A DNA stretch of 64,000 nucleotides from Anodontia alba (GCA_964016985.1 OZ024830.1:13708295-13772294); one strand, 5' to 3'. Positions 1 to 11,109 are shown, numbered from the stretch's first letter. The notes: generated by a model not told the origin, from the sequence alone. Numbers and translations: made by a program.

Positions 1-349
1 AAAAGGAGAACAGCTTCTTGCTGTCACAGGCTGTAGACGTTTCACTGTCTAACCCAAGGCGACCTTCTAGGTAAGTTGTATAGGCCAATTTAGTTTTGCA
101 TTTAAGAATTTTCCTCAAACACAAAAATTTGGAACGTTTTGTCTGGTCTCCAGTTGTCTTGAACTTCCTATAGAGGTGGTCACGTTTCCTGATCAACCAC
201 TTTATTTCTTGGGTGATCCAGGGGAATGATAATTTCCCTCGGACCATTTTAGTGGGGATGCATTCAAGTGAGAATCTTTCTAACGCAGAGGTAAATTTCG
301 TCCACAGATCATCAACAGATTTGCCATGGTGCTTACTAGCAGGGTTAGT
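1..349 (-). pseudogene. 5'-truncated non-LTR retrotransposon (LINE) ORF2 fragment, EN-RT linker region
   Basis: Read on the minus strand, one frame stays open from 349 to the window edge. It encodes a linker typical of Jockey/CR1-like LINE ORF2 proteins between endonuclease and reverse transcriptase, with the patterns SVDDLWTKF, FPWITQEIKWLIRKRDHLY and KCKTKLAYTTYLE. Two adjacent stops lie just upstream (about 350-355), so the copy is 5'-truncated there; the RT domain would lie beyond base 1. The LINE assignment rests on recognising the linker pattern, not on a search. The open frame suggests a fairly recent insertion. Confidence 0.7.
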
Positions 350-514
350 CTATTAGATTTTTAACTTTAGGGGCTGCATTTTAACGACTCAATTAGAACC
401 TACCTAGTTGCTTAGCGTTAAAAGTCTACATCATCATCACTGTTATCTTGTCCCTAACTACCACATATACGGACAGCCCTTCCCATAGGATTGCACCAAA
501 GATATAAAAACACT

Positions 515-762
515 CAGGGCCCAGATGTTCAAAGCTAACGACGTCGTTAGTTAACAATTCGTTAAAATTTACATTGAGTGATACGCAAATATGCTGAAAT
601 TTTTTGCTGAAAAAAATGTGAGTAGCTTTTGCAGTGCAAAAGCTACTCACATTTTTTCAGCAAAAATTATCAGAGTATTGTATATTGAATCTGATAAAAC
701 AGTTAACGAAATGACCCTTAACGAGCTCGTTAAGCTAACGACGCTTTGAACAACTGGGCCCA
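515..762. mobile_element. Palindromic MITE, GGGCCCAGTTGTTCAAA family, copy 1
   Basis: The ends are inverted copies of GGGCCCAG(T/A)TGTTCAAAG followed by an AACGA/TCGTT-rich stretch. The centre is a long near-perfect hairpin around GTGAGTAGCTTTTGCA. The same element recurs at 29203 and 48229. It has no coding capacity and behaves as a non-autonomous DNA transposon. Confidence 0.75.
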
Positions 763-829
763 GATTGCTCTAAGCAATCAAGTTTGAATACTTTCACTTG
801 AAAGTTTAGTGTCTAAGAGAGAGAAGAAG

Positions 830-832
<3 letters not shown>

Positions 833-860
<28 letters not shown>

Positions 861-861
861 T
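833..861. repeat. (AT)n microsatellite
   Basis: About 14 uninterrupted AT dinucleotides. Confidence 0.95.
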
Positions 862-1100
862 TCATAATAAAATAGCAATTACTTAATTATACAGACTACG
901 TCGCATAGGTATAATGTACAATATATGGAATGGTAACAAGTCAAGATACTTGGATAATAGTAAAGAAAGTAAATAGAGACCAAACCTTTCACAATTATGT
1001 CTTTAGCTAGCCTATGGGCTTACCTACATCAATAATACACTTGTACTGGAGGCCGCGGAGGTAAAGGAAGAGGCACTTGGTAATTGTGGAATCGCTATTT

Positions 1101-1152
1101 TGCGGGCATGCCCGGGCTGCGGGCATGCAGGCTGCGGGCATGCGGGCCGCGG
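1101..1152. repeat. Short GC-rich direct repeats
   Basis: CTGCGGGCATGC repeats about every 14 bp. This is a GC island in otherwise AT-rich DNA. Confidence 0.7.
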
Positions 1153-2301
1153 TTTGCCAGCAATAGTATATGTTAAGCCACAGATTTGTGATCAATGTTA
1201 TTTTTCTTATTACTCCCCCGCCGCCTACTCCAATAAAAAAAAAGGAAAGAAAGAACAATGTACAATTATTAATACCATGCATTGTAGTAAAGAACCTATA
1301 TGCACTATATGTGCAACTATCTGAGCCTTTGAACAGCCTGTACACCCTCGCAACGTGATCAAAGCGTGTATATGACAAAACTGACAAGATCTCTAATCAG
1401 ACTTGGTAAATATGCACGCACTGGGCTGGGTCTTTGCGGGACACAAAAATACCATAAGAAACATATTTTCTCATGACAGAGCTTAATCTGGCATTCAGGA
1501 CCAAAAAGGTAAGAGAAAAGTACCAAAACAAAGTTCAAGATGCTGCCAGGTGAAAAAAGGCAGAGCTGCAACAATTTAACTTAATTTGAAAGGTTTGTCC
1601 TGATGAACCAGTCAACAGGGCAAGCTTAGTGAATAATAAGATGATTTGCAATAAGTCAAGTCATATCAGACTGTTCATCTGCGCAGGCTGATCAGAGTAG
1701 AGTCTTTGATGATAGCATACAGTAGCTACTTGGCCTGGACTATCAACAGAGCATACAAGTAAGACTGATCAGTATTTCCTTAAGTGCATGTGCATGTCAC
1801 ATGTTTCCAAGGGGGCACTTTCTCATGAAGCGGCCAATAAAAGCCACATGTCCTGATAATAACCTATTCCAAAAAATTATGGCATCTATCAGTTTCATAT
1901 AGACATACATGTGCATGTATTCAATGATCATATTCTTTTGATGTATACTCAAAACAAAAAAAGTATAAATTTAATCATTTCAGTTTTTTTGTGCAATGAC
2001 CTCATTACAAGGCAGCAGTTGTATATGGCCCGCAGCCCGCAGCCCACAGAATAGTCGATTTGTGGTAATTGACTGGATACGCACATGTGTGCGTCCGTAA
2101 ATCTATATTTCCTTTTGATTTGTCATGTAAACCAGTTATGTTTTTCAGACAGCGGCCACTCAAAAAGAACAGACCAGAAAAATTTCTATATAGACACGGA
2201 TTTATTGTCGCCACGATCCCTTTTTATATAAATTGTCTAAACAGTAAATTTATGTTTATACATATTGATATCATTTATACAAATATGACTTTACCTTTCA
2301 G

Positions 2302-2478
2302 TCCGGCAGCTTGACCGAACATATCCGTGTGGATTGTAAAGAGCCGTCTTATCCGAACATACACTGCGATTATGTTATTAATTTCAGACTGAAAGCCCTG
2401 TTTGAATCAGTGAACATGTCCAAACTCAAGAATGGACGAGTCCACTTCAGAAACTCAAGGATGAAAGAGTTAAACTGA
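2302..2478 (+). CDS. Possible terminal exon of an unrecognised host gene
   Basis: A pyrimidine-rich acceptor (TTTACCTTTCAG) precedes a frame of 58 codons ending in TGA at 2476-2478. The peptide begins SGSLTEHIRVDCKEPS and ends with KNGRVHFRNSRMKELN. Composition is balanced and protein-like, unlike the repeat-derived frames nearby, and the piece is not part of any repeat family seen in this window. The frame is also open for about 12 codons upstream of the acceptor, so the splice site is not proven. I do not recognise the protein and found no convincing upstream exon. A hairpin MITE starts four bases after the stop. A chance open frame is the main alternative. Confidence 0.35.
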   Translation, partial: SGSLTEHIRVDCKEPSYPNIHCDYVINFRLKALFESVNMSKLKNGRVHFRNSRMKELN

Positions 2479-2481
2479 ACT

Positions 2482-2776
2482 ATCACGAAAATACACCTAT
2501 ATATATATTTTACCCCCTTAAACCCCACTTTTACATAGTAAAACTGGCGTTTACAGGGGTATACATTATTTTTCTTATTTTGCTAAAAACATAGGTTGTG
2601 GGTACTCGTTATAACCGCCTCGGCGAGGCGGTTCTAACGAATACCCAAAATTTATGTTTTGAGCAGTGATATGAAAAATATCAGATTTTTTTTTTTTTTT
2701 TTTTTTTTATTTGAAAAAATTCCTTTTTTGGTTGTAAAATTTTCAATACATTTGAATAGGCGTGTTTTCGTAATGA
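2482..2776. mobile_element. Hairpin MITE, TCACGAAAAcAtGCCTAT family, copy 1
   Basis: The termini are inverted (TCACGAAAATACACCTAT against rc of ATAGGCGTGTTTTCGTAATGA). Inside is a conserved block with CCCCTTAAACCCCACTTTTA and TTTACAGGGGTATACATTA. A central palindrome centres on ACCGCCTCGGCGAGGCGGT. A T-run of about 24 expanded inside the right half. Other copies are at 5700, 11110 and 56163. Confidence 0.8.
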
Positions 2777-2946
2777 CACAAATTATGAGCTTCACAGCTA
2801 ATACATTATACATATTCCACAGAAATGCAACAGCAGCAATGCTTCCTGTGAAAAATTGTATAGAAGAGGCACAGGAAGAGTCACAGAACACAGATTATCA
2901 ATGACACGAAAAGGAAGAGTAAACAGTCCATAAAAACAGCATACAC

Positions 2947-3054
2947 CCCAGCGGGCACATGACGTTTATACTACGTCGTCTTAACGTCGATGCAACGTCA
3001 TGACGTTGCATCGACATTGAGACGACGTTGTATAAACGTCATATGTCTGCTGGG
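2947..3054. mobile_element. Perfect-type palindrome MITE, CCCAGCGGGCACATGACG family
   Basis: The whole element is a hairpin: CCCAGCGGGCACATGACGTT pairs with AACGTCATATGTCTGCTGGG. The inside is made of ACGTCG/CGACGT motifs. Related, diverged hairpins lie at 3773 and 56885. Confidence 0.75.
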
Positions 3055-3772
3055 ACGCCACAGAGCAAAGAAAAGCAACGGAACCGCCAGACAGGATCCA
3101 CCAAATAACAAGATAATAAACAGACGAAAACACGAAAAAGTCCCAAAGCGAGCAGCCTCAAGGTCACACAAAGAACAAACACCAGAACAGTCGCCTTGGT
3201 GGTAATGACCTACTGTGCTTTCGGCATCTTTCAGAAAGTCGATTTTTGCTTGACGCTTTACACAGAAGAAGTAAATTTGCAAAATTTTGTCATGATTTAA
3301 TGCAAAACCATTTGTCGTAACTACCTATGTACAAAAAGTTTTATTCTAGTTATTGGTTTTTAAAAAATAAAAAATTTTCACTTTTTTCCATAGTTAAAAT
3401 GAAGCCAAATCATGCAGAAATCTGTAGGGTAGGTAACTTGGAGCAAGATTTTTAACGTTCTACTTGTTCAATTTTTCTGAAATTTTCACAATATTGTTGT
3501 AACATCAATTATTCAATTTCAGCAAAGAAAAGTAAAAAATATTTCCTACGACAAAAATTCCAAAAAATCACTTTACTATAGAAATTGCATAGGTCAGACC
3601 AACTTTTGGCCGTATGTTTAATATTAGTGTAAATATTTGTGAACAAAACACAGAAATAGGAAAGACAAATGGTTTCTGATAAGATATGGTCAACCAGAAC
3701 AAAATATTTTCATTTAAAATAAAACGCCAAGCAAAAACGTTTTTCCAAGAGATGTCGAAAGGACAGTAGCAG
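3055..3772. other. Unassigned non-coding stretch
   Basis: AT-rich sequence without an exon-like frame. I see nothing assignable in it. Confidence 0.5.
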
Positions 3773-3863
3773 AGCAGGCACACAACGTTGAAACAACGTC
3801 GATTCAACGTTGATCAACGCCATGACGTTAAATCGACATTGTTTCAACTTTGTGTGCCTGTTG
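3773..3863. mobile_element. Palindromic MITE, GCAGGCACACAACGTTG family
   Basis: A hairpin of AGGCACACAACGTTGAAACA against TGTTTCAACTTTGTGTGCCT. It is built like the 2947 element but with a diverged sequence. Confidence 0.75.
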
Positions 3864-4383
3864 GGAACAACGACTGTGGAGTTTAAACCGATTCTACTGG
3901 TACCTGATCTTCTCCCTAGATCCAGATGTTGTAAAAACTGCTTAGTGCCTATACAGGTAAACAAAGCATAAAAACACACATGGAAATTAAGAAACAGAAA
4001 GCAAAGTGAGCAGTTACTGAAGATGAGGTGACCAGAGTGTTAGCATCAGACAAAACAACATGATACACGAAAAGAAAATAGAAAGCAAGGTGGGCAGCCG
4101 TACATTGGGAAACCACAGTGCTAAACCGAGGGGCCATAAAGCCTTACAAAGAACGATCAACAAACACAAGAACCACCGCCATAGAATGGCCAGTAGTGGG
4201 GAAATAGGGGGAAGGGAATGGGGCCTGTTTACCCGATTTTATGTACTGGTACCAAATCTTCACCTTAGTTCAAATGTTGTAAAAATACAAAATGATTATT
4301 CGGCTCGCATAGAGGCTCTCTGACTCAATGAGTGAAACCTAACAGAAAACAAAACGTGTAAATGAAATTAAATCAATGCCACC
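3864..4383. repeat. Two diverged direct copies of an unknown repeat
   Basis: A block near 3885-3945 (ACTGGTACCTGATCTTC, CAGATGTTGTAAAAA) recurs near 4225-4290 (ACTGGTACCAAATCTTC, CAAATGTTGTAAAAA). Identity is partial. Nothing coding is seen. Confidence 0.45.
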
Positions 4384-5494
4384 GTAACCAACCTGTAACG
4401 TTTCTTTGCGGTTTTCCCGTTGCCTTTGCGGTTTTCATAGCGTTTATTTGCGGCATTTCCTGTTGATTTTGCGGCTAGGAAAGAGGGTGAGGTAAGACCG
4501 ATGCTTCGTTTTTGTTGTTTTCGGCGATATTATACAGCCCATACGAGCCACAAAATACCTAACTTTGTGATGATACTCGGTATTCTGGCAGAAACTTTGT
4601 GGATTTTCTTATCATTCGAGAAATTCACCCTTGCGACACTGCGGTGTTGATCAGTTATGATTTGTGGACCTCTGTTTTCCATTCTAGCCTGAAATCATCG
4701 CAGTTTTAGTATTACACGTACAAATTTATCACTCTTCAATTATGAGAATCTATTCTTTCTGCTCGGAACACAAACAAAACGCTGTATAATTGTCCCGAAT
4801 GCAAAGTAACGCTAATTGCATTGGCATCGTATTTTAGTAACGCTGCTTACGAAGGAATCACTATCAGTAGCTCAAGTATGAAGATCGATTGTGGTTTGGG
4901 TTTTGAGACATTACGGTCAATCTGGTGGTTTCGTCTGTCATTTATCATCACCTTTTAACAAATGGCAATGACCTAGCCGGCTTTTAAGCTGATAAAAGTA
5001 TGCCTCATAGATTAAATCGGCCTGCTTATACGCAGATGTGTGTAGATCCATGAACGCAATAATAATAATAATAATGATAATAATAAATAGCAGTATCCAT
5101 TTGGTTTTGGGCCATATTAGCTAATATTTTGTTCAGTAAAGATAACTGAGTTACCACCTGTTTGGGAAAGAGCTGCTTACTCGGCTTGTCGCCTGTGATT
5201 TTATTGTTTGTTAAGATGTGTTTGTCCGTCTTTCCTTTTGATGTATGGGATAGGCTTTGGGTTCTGATTCGGTCAGTTCCTTAAGTATCTTTACTCATTT
5301 AATTTTCTGTCTCAGAAGGCTTTATCAGTGGTCCTAGAAGTAATGGCTCGTATGGCTGTATGATATCTCCGATTACTAATAAAAGCAACCAAAACGAAGC
5401 ATTTTGTTTCCTGTCGCAAAATTAACAGGAAATGCCGCAGTGAACACTAAGGAAACCGCAAAAGCAACGGAAAGAAACGTTCCATGTTGGTCAC
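4384..5494. mobile_element. 1.1-kb non-autonomous TIR DNA transposon
   Basis: Long terminal inverted repeats of about 85 bp. The left starts GTAACCAACCTGTAACG and the right, reverse-complemented, starts GTGACCAACATGGAACG. Both continue with TTTGCGG-type motifs and GCGGCATTTCCTGTT. The interior has no long open frame, so it depends on a transposase elsewhere. I could not define a target-site duplication, so the superfamily is open. Confidence 0.7.
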
Positions 5495-5699
5495 GTGAAT
5501 GTGATGAAGCAAAGATGGGGGCTCGTAGCATTCACCTCAGACACGGAGAGGTAGAGCTGAAGAAAACCACTCATTGAACTCATTGCTGTATATGAAGAGA
5601 CTAAATAAACCGAGTCTCTTTTTTCGATCTTCTTGTGTGTTCTTTGTTTCCAAAGACATCCTTTTATATTTTTATTGTGTACTATCCCCGTCATGCTTT

Positions 5700-5982
5700 T
5701 CATTACGAAAATATGCCTATTAAAATATACTGAAAATTTGACCACCATGAAAATTAAAATTTTCAGATAAAAAATTCTGATATTTTTTTTTATATTTCTG
5801 CTAAAACATAGATTGTGGGCACTCGTTAGAACCGCCTCGACGCGGCGGTTCTAACGAGTACCCACAATCTGTGTTTTTGAGCAGAAATAAGAAAAATAAT
5901 GTATACCCCTGTAAACCCCAGTTTTACTATACAAAAATGGGGTTTAAGGGGGTCAAAATTATATAGGCATGTTTTCGTGATG
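5700..5982. mobile_element. Hairpin MITE, TCACGAAAAcAtGCCTAT family, copy 2
   Basis: Same family as 2482, in the opposite orientation. Ends are TCATTACGAAAATATGCCTA and TATAGGCATGTTTTCGTGAT. The central hairpin surrounds ACCGCCTCGACGCGGCGGT. Confidence 0.85.
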
Positions 5983-6098
5983 TTTAGCGCTTCCTCTCGG
6001 TGTCATTGGTAGGCTACGTTCTGTGATTGTGGCGCTTTCTGAACATCTTCTAAACTATTTTTGTGTGTGTATGTCTTCACTTATGTTTTTGATTGTTC

Positions 6099-6279
6099 TT
6101 AACTCTTTCACTGCCACAGGCGATGATAATAGACTTTTGCAAACAGCGTAGATCCAGATGAGACGGCTCATAATAAGCCGTCTCATCTGGATCTACACTG
6201 TTTGGCATTCAGTCTCTCAACTTTACATATAAATTTCTTCTAAAAAGTAGTTTGTTACAAAACAAAATAGTTTGTTATT

Positions 6280-6317
<38 letters not shown>

Positions 6318-6359
6318 AGATGGAAAATGTCTTCTGAAATTTGGCACCGAAAGAGTTAA
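6099..6359. mobile_element. TTAA-flanked MITE, AACTCTTTCACTGCC family, copy 1
   Basis: It starts TTAACTCTTTCACTGCC and ends AAAGAGTTAA. The core is a palindrome of GCAAACAGCGTAGATCCAGA with its inverted partner. A 34-base A-run (6283-6316) lies in the right half. Copy 2 is at 37581. Confidence 0.8.
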
Positions 6360-6898
6360 GGGTTTTTCCTTTTAGAATCTATTTATCGCCACTGTACTTG
6401 GTGTTGATGCCGTGGCGTCTCCCCGTACTTCACGATACTGTATAAAGGGCTTTTTTTTTTTATTGAAGGACCGAGGACCAGGTCCTCCAGAGAACCAGGG
6501 GTATAATTTATGGACCACTGCTAAATAAATGATTTAATGGATATGATAATATACATACGGACAAAACCGAAACCATTTTATCGAAACGGATCTAAATGAA
6601 TACTCGTTTTAGGATGTAAACATTAGTAGGAGTTCATTAGAATAATAATATTTTGCTCCCTGTTGTGGTTGTTTTAGAATTTACAGAAGGGGGGTGGGGG
6701 CGGGGGGGGGGGGTTCGCGACTTGCAAGTTTGAGTTTCGCCCCTCAGACACTTTCGCGGGCAGAAGTTTTACTACCTAGTACCTATATATATGTTCGCCT
6801 AAAATATCATGAAAGTGTTGATAAATATGTGCCAAGATACTTTCCTTAAAAAGGATGTAAACCAAAACCTCAATGGATGACAGCTAATTCACTGAATA
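6360..6898. other. Unassigned, with a G-run
   Basis: No coding pattern. It contains a run of G tracts at 6688-6714 (G6, G5 and G12 separated by single bases) that could form a G-quadruplex. Confidence 0.5.
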
Positions 6899-7216
6899 TT
6901 ATCCAAGAAAAACAGCATGCATGGTTTTCAGTATTGTGGAACGAAGAGACGATGTGACTTTGAAAGGTACAAAAGAATAAGAAATCAAACTAACGAAGAA
7001 GTAAAAAAAAATCCTGAAAGAAAAGTTGCAGGCAAAGCAAAGACTAGAAACAAACATTTTTGGAAATGTATGAGAAGTTAAGTGAAAACACAAAGTTCAG
7101 TATCTAATTTTAAGAAAAATGACTCTTCAATGACACATTCGGATCGAGAAAAAGCGGAAGTTCTAAACAATTATTTTGTAAAAGTGTTCACTCGAAAAAA
7201 AATCAAAAGGACATGA
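6899..7216 (+). pseudogene. LINE ORF2 fragment (EN-RT linker), one internal stop
   Basis: A single frame shows the classic LINE linker: FERYKRIRNQTNEEVKK, KTRNKHFWKCMRS, then SDREKAEVLNNYFVKVFT. One TAA at about 7079 and a TGA at 7214 break it. The REKAEVLNNYF block directly precedes the RT domain in Jockey/CR1/RTE-type elements. RT sequence resumes at about 7972 after intruding repeats. It is a dead copy. Confidence 0.65.
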
Positions 7217-7617
7217 TAACGACAACGACAATAATTTTATTCTCATTTAAAGGCCACCTTTCGTCGTGTGATGTCTTCAAATGTCCAAATTTTGCAATAT
7301 CATTTACTCGGGTTCATTTTCAGTATGTATACAGTTATATTGTTTCTTATAACAGTAACATCTGAACCTATAAAAGTAAAAAAGTCATACATATCATGTG
7401 TACCCATCTATTTAAATTTAAGAAAAAGTACCGAACATACATCTCAGTGGGTGTGAAAACAATGACAAAACGTAGCGTTCATACTTCAGCGCGGTGATTT
7501 TGCTAAATCTATTTTGAAACTCAAGCTGTAACAATGACACGAGTCGGCTTCCATAAGTTTTGTATTTCCTAAGATTTTACAACGTTACTAATTTAATATT
7601 GAGCCGGCACATGTAAA
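7217..7617. other. Unassigned sequence inside the split LINE
   Basis: AT-rich, no exon-like frame; it separates the two LINE pieces. I see nothing else. Confidence 0.4.
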
Positions 7618-7972
7618 AGGGTACTTATCATCTAGGCGAGCTGCGACAGTCCAGGCGAACCTGCGCATCCACATAGCCTCGTCGGGGCACCCGCTGCTCC
7701 CTCTCTCTTAAGTTAAAAGGGCCCCTTTTATCTCGGTGAGCAGCGAAAGTACGGGCCATCCTGCGCATTCACACATTCTCGCCAAGGCATCCGCTGCTCG
7801 CTCGCTCCTACGTATAAAGGGTACCTATTATTTCGGCGGGCAGCGAAAGTTCGGGCGAGCCTGCGCATCCGCACAGTCTCTCCAGGGCACGCTCTCAGGT
7901 AAAAAGAGTATCCATCAACTAGGCGAGCAGCGAAAGTCCGGGCGAGTGTGCATCCGCATCCATGCCAAACAT
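7618..7972. repeat. GC-rich tandem repeat, about 100-bp unit, 3.6 copies
   Basis: Each unit begins GGGTAC-type, then a shared AGGCGAGCAGCGAAAGTCCG block, then CTGCGCATCCGCACA and CCGCTGCTCGCTCGCTC. Copies start near 7618, 7719, 7819 and 7906, the last truncated. GC content is far above the flanks. It sits within a LINE remnant. Short frames across it on both strands are artefacts. Confidence 0.8.
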
Positions 7973-8102
7973 GGACGATAAGCCATTGAATAATATTGTC
8001 GTAAGCGTTGAAATGGAACAAAAAGTGTTGAAAGGCCTAGATGCAGACAAGTTCATGGGGCCAGATGACTTTAGTCCTCTTCAAACTATTATCGTGCAGA
8101 GG
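7973..8102 (+). pseudogene. LINE RT fragment, continuation of the 6899 copy
   Basis: The frame reads SVEMEQKVLKGLDADKFMGP followed by DDFSPLQ. This matches the start of LINE reverse transcriptase (VLKxLxxxKsxGPDgisP). A TTAA-flanked MITE interrupts it at 8103. Confidence 0.55.
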
Positions 8103-8332
8103 TTAACCTATTTATGCCAAGTGGACTCTTGTATCTGAACTCTTTGGACCAGTCTATTTCCATTTTAAGGGGTGTCTGGTCAGTTTTTATTATTACCATG
8201 TTTTATTAAAATGCCAGTAATTAATGCAAACAGTGTTGACCCTGATCAAACGCCGCGTTCTGCGGCGTCTGATCTGGGTCTACACCGTTTGCCAATGTCA
8301 CATTTATGGGACGCGAGGCATAAATGGGTTAA
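8103..8332. mobile_element. TTAA-flanked MITE, AACCC(A)TTTATGCC family, copy 1
   Basis: It starts TTAACCTATTTATGCCAAGT and ends ATAAATGGGTTAA. The core palindrome is GCAAACAGTGTTGACCCTGA with its partner GTTTGCC end. It is inserted in LINE RT sequence. Copies 2 and 3 are at 17762 and 18052. Confidence 0.8.
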
Positions 8333-9661
8333 TATTGTGAGCAGCTTGCTTCGATTCTGCATACATTACCTGGTTATTGTCGGGAGAGCTACACAGACTG
8401 CGCTGACAGTGGTGTAGTCTAATCAGGATCTCTCCACTGTACGCACAGGTAGTTGTTTTGGTGTAAATAAGAACAGCGCAGAGTCGAACTTGTTGAGTAC
8501 ATAATGCAGAAATTGTGGTACCGTAAAGAGCGGAATCCAGATCATACCAAGGAATTATTATAAATAAAGTGCGAATTTAATGTATTTTGTTAAGAGAGCG
8601 CATACAAACACACGCACACACATACAGGCATGCACACATCCATACAAGTAGATTGAGACATATGCACGTGCGCAGTTTCTGCACATAAACTATGAACGAT
8701 TGCAGGTGTGTACACACGCATGTTTGCGCATGCATTTAATCGTACAAACGCATATACACATGCAGTTTATTTTATAAACTGATATTTCAATTTCGCGCTG
8801 TCTACATAAGAAAATTTGTTTTAAATGTAAGATGGTAATAGGAATTTCTCCCTTAGACTTGTAGCCAAATCCTCTTGAATTAGTTCTATACGTTTTCAAT
8901 AGGATATATCTCTGAGTTTGCCGGTTAAGTCAGCAATGTATAGTGTCTTCATAGCATTCGGGTGATGACATTTCAAATGTCGTGGCCCTGTTGTTATTCA
9001 GGCATTACTAAAGATATTAATGAAAGAGAACTCAGAGAGTGGTATATTTATTTGCTGTTGAAGAAATGAAGCTTGCGTTTGATATTTGATGTCGAGCGAC
9101 GATGTCAGCAGTTAGTGGATTGCTCACTGTCGACGGCGCCGATGTCGGCAGCCGAGAGGTCGGTCGCGCGTCGACGTCAGTGAGATTAGTCGGCCGCGAT
9201 GTCAATAACGTCACTCAATAGTCGCCATTGTAGAATAATAGTACAGAGTATAGAGTCTTAGAATAGCAAGCTTCATCTTGTTTTACTGTACAATGTATAG
9301 TTGGGGTGTGTTTGTTCATTTGTTATAGGTGGTTACCCTCTCCTCCCCTGTCAAAGCTGTAACTAGCTACCGGGAAGCAACGGGTCATGCTAGTCCCCGT
9401 GTATGTTCTATCTAGACGTAACCAAGCGGTCGTCGTGGTGAAGGTGTCGTAAAATTTATTCAAATACATTTCGTGCAAAAGAAGATTTGTTCTTCAAAAA
9501 TAGTGGCCATAGTTTGCCAAATCACACAAAGTACAAAGTAACGTCATAATGACTTAATATAAATAAGTGATAAAATGTCGACATAAGAAACTGGGCACCA
9601 CATAAAGCTGTGCACTAACTTACGTTACAGTGTCTTAGTAACTTACGTAAATAGAGGATAT
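8333..9661. other. Unassigned intergenic
   Basis: It contains a CA/CATA-rich low-complexity stretch (about 8600-8765) and a GC-rich patch of ACGTCG/GTCGAC motifs (about 9085-9215). No gene can be supported. Confidence 0.5.
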
Positions 9662-10210
9662 TCAAATGTTTGGAGTGAATATGACTTTTATTTCATCGAG
9701 TGAAGTGAAAAAATGTATATTTCATGAGTGCCGAAGGCACGAATGAAATATACATTTTTTCACTTCACGAGATGAAATAAAAGTCATATTCACGACAAAC
9801 ATTTGAATTTTCTTTTTATTATATACATCACTTTCGATAGAAGAGATGCAAATCTTGCATTTGCAAGGGAAAGTCTGACACGCAGTTTTGTCCCTTGGCG
9901 CCATGACGTTCATGTTTTGTTTTGTTTGGTGACGTTAGATATGACGTCAGAAACGCGCACTGGCGTGTAAAAATAAAATAAAAAGAAAATTTACTCTTTT
10001 TCAGTGAATACCATAAAAATTTTCATCTCGTGTAATGAAAACATTAATGTAAATAAGAAAAAAGTAGATCCAGATCTTATATTTTTCACTGCTCAGAGGA
10101 GTGAAAATATAAGTTTTATATTTTCACTAGTGAAAATATAAAACTTATATTTCACTAGTGAAAATATGCATTTTATTTCATTAATAATTCTCTATATTTC
10201 ATTACTTTGT
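9662..10210. mobile_element. Palindrome-rich AT element (TGAAATATA hairpins)
   Basis: A 145-bp near-perfect hairpin at 9662-9806 (TCAAATGTTTGGAGTGAATA pairs with TATTCACGACAAACATTTGA) is followed by TGACGTCA-like motifs. A second palindrome at about 10102-10154 is built on TATTTTCACTAGTGAAAATA. I cannot say whether this is one element or two side by side. Confidence 0.6.
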
Positions 10211-10312
10211 ATATAATAATAGTGTCTTAGTAACTTACGTTACAGCGTATTAGTAACTTACGTTACAGTGTCTTGGTAGTTTACTTTACAGTGTCTTAGT
10301 TAACTTACGTCC
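10205..10312. repeat. 29-bp tandem repeat
   Basis: About 3.6 copies of a unit containing CAGTGTCTTAGTAACTTACG. An isolated copy lies at about 9628-9655, so the unit brackets the palindrome element. Confidence 0.8.
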
Positions 10313-10492
10313 GGAGGAGTATTCCCTTCACAGCTGCATGACAACGATCACCGCACTTGGTCGGGATTGTACTGGTTGGTAACAAATTGACTAATCAGCC
10401 AGATTAATAAAATTTCAAGCCAGTGCAGTCTACTGTTGTATTATGATTGTTATTGAGGCAGAAGCGAATGGAATAGTAGATATATGTCTTTA

Positions 10493-10797
10493 TACAGTGA
10501 ATCCTCAATGGCTCAAGCATCTTTGGGACCAGGGAAATGTATCAGAAAGCAAAAATTTGTGATAATTCAGGGAATGCTTCTTTATCTTGGTCTGTTGAGT
10601 GTACTCATTAGAATCGCCTCAGTGAGGCAATTTCTAATGAGTATAGACAGTATACGATTTCATGATAAAATAAAAAAAAATCCCTAAATATCGGTGTTCT
10701 TTAGTAATCGAAAGAATTTTGTAGGGACTCAATAATGAGTTCGAATCATCCAAGATAAACGAGTCATCGGTGTTCGAGTCACTGAGGTGTTACTGTA
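10493..10797. mobile_element. MITE, TACAGTxAxxCCTCA(G/A)TG family, copy 1
   Basis: The left end TACAGTGAATCCTCAATGGC pairs with the rc of the right end, ACAGTAACACCTCAGTGACT. The central hairpin is ATTAGAATCGCCTCAGTGAG with its partner. Copy 2 is at 25216. Confidence 0.7.
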
Positions 10798-10799
10798 TG

Positions 10800-10800
10800 T

Positions 10801-10860
<60 letters not shown>
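10800..10860. repeat. (TA)n(TG)n compound microsatellite
   Basis: About 8 TA units followed by about 22 GT units, directly abutting the right end of the preceding MITE. Confidence 0.95.
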
Positions 10861-10863
<3 letters not shown>

Positions 10864-11109
10864 AGAATTTTAAAGAATAACGGTGTTAGAGTTTTCTGTG
10901 TACATGTAATTGGTACAGTTAGGCGTTACCAAACCTGGAGCTTAATCAATAGGAAGTCACCCTCGGTCCGTCCTGGCTACTTTCCAGCGTAACATATAGT
11001 GACAAAATAAAAAAAATAGCAAACCTTTTGAATAGGTAATTTCAATCTGTTTTCTCACAGTCTAGGGCAACTCTGTACCCATACTATTCAGAACTCATTT
11101 CATGATCTC

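Larger units (their letters stand above)
763..2301. other. Intergenic, mostly unassigned
   Basis: It holds an AT microsatellite (833-861) and three copies of a CTGCGGGCATGC unit (about 1101-1152). The rest is AT-rich sequence with no coding pattern I can defend. Short open frames on both strands look like chance. Confidence 0.6.

Noticed and set aside
1471..1558. Possible small exon ending in AAAAAG|GTAAGA or GCCAG|GTGAAA on the plus strand
   Set aside because: No recognisable protein and no consistent partner for the exon at 2302; donors of this strength occur by chance.
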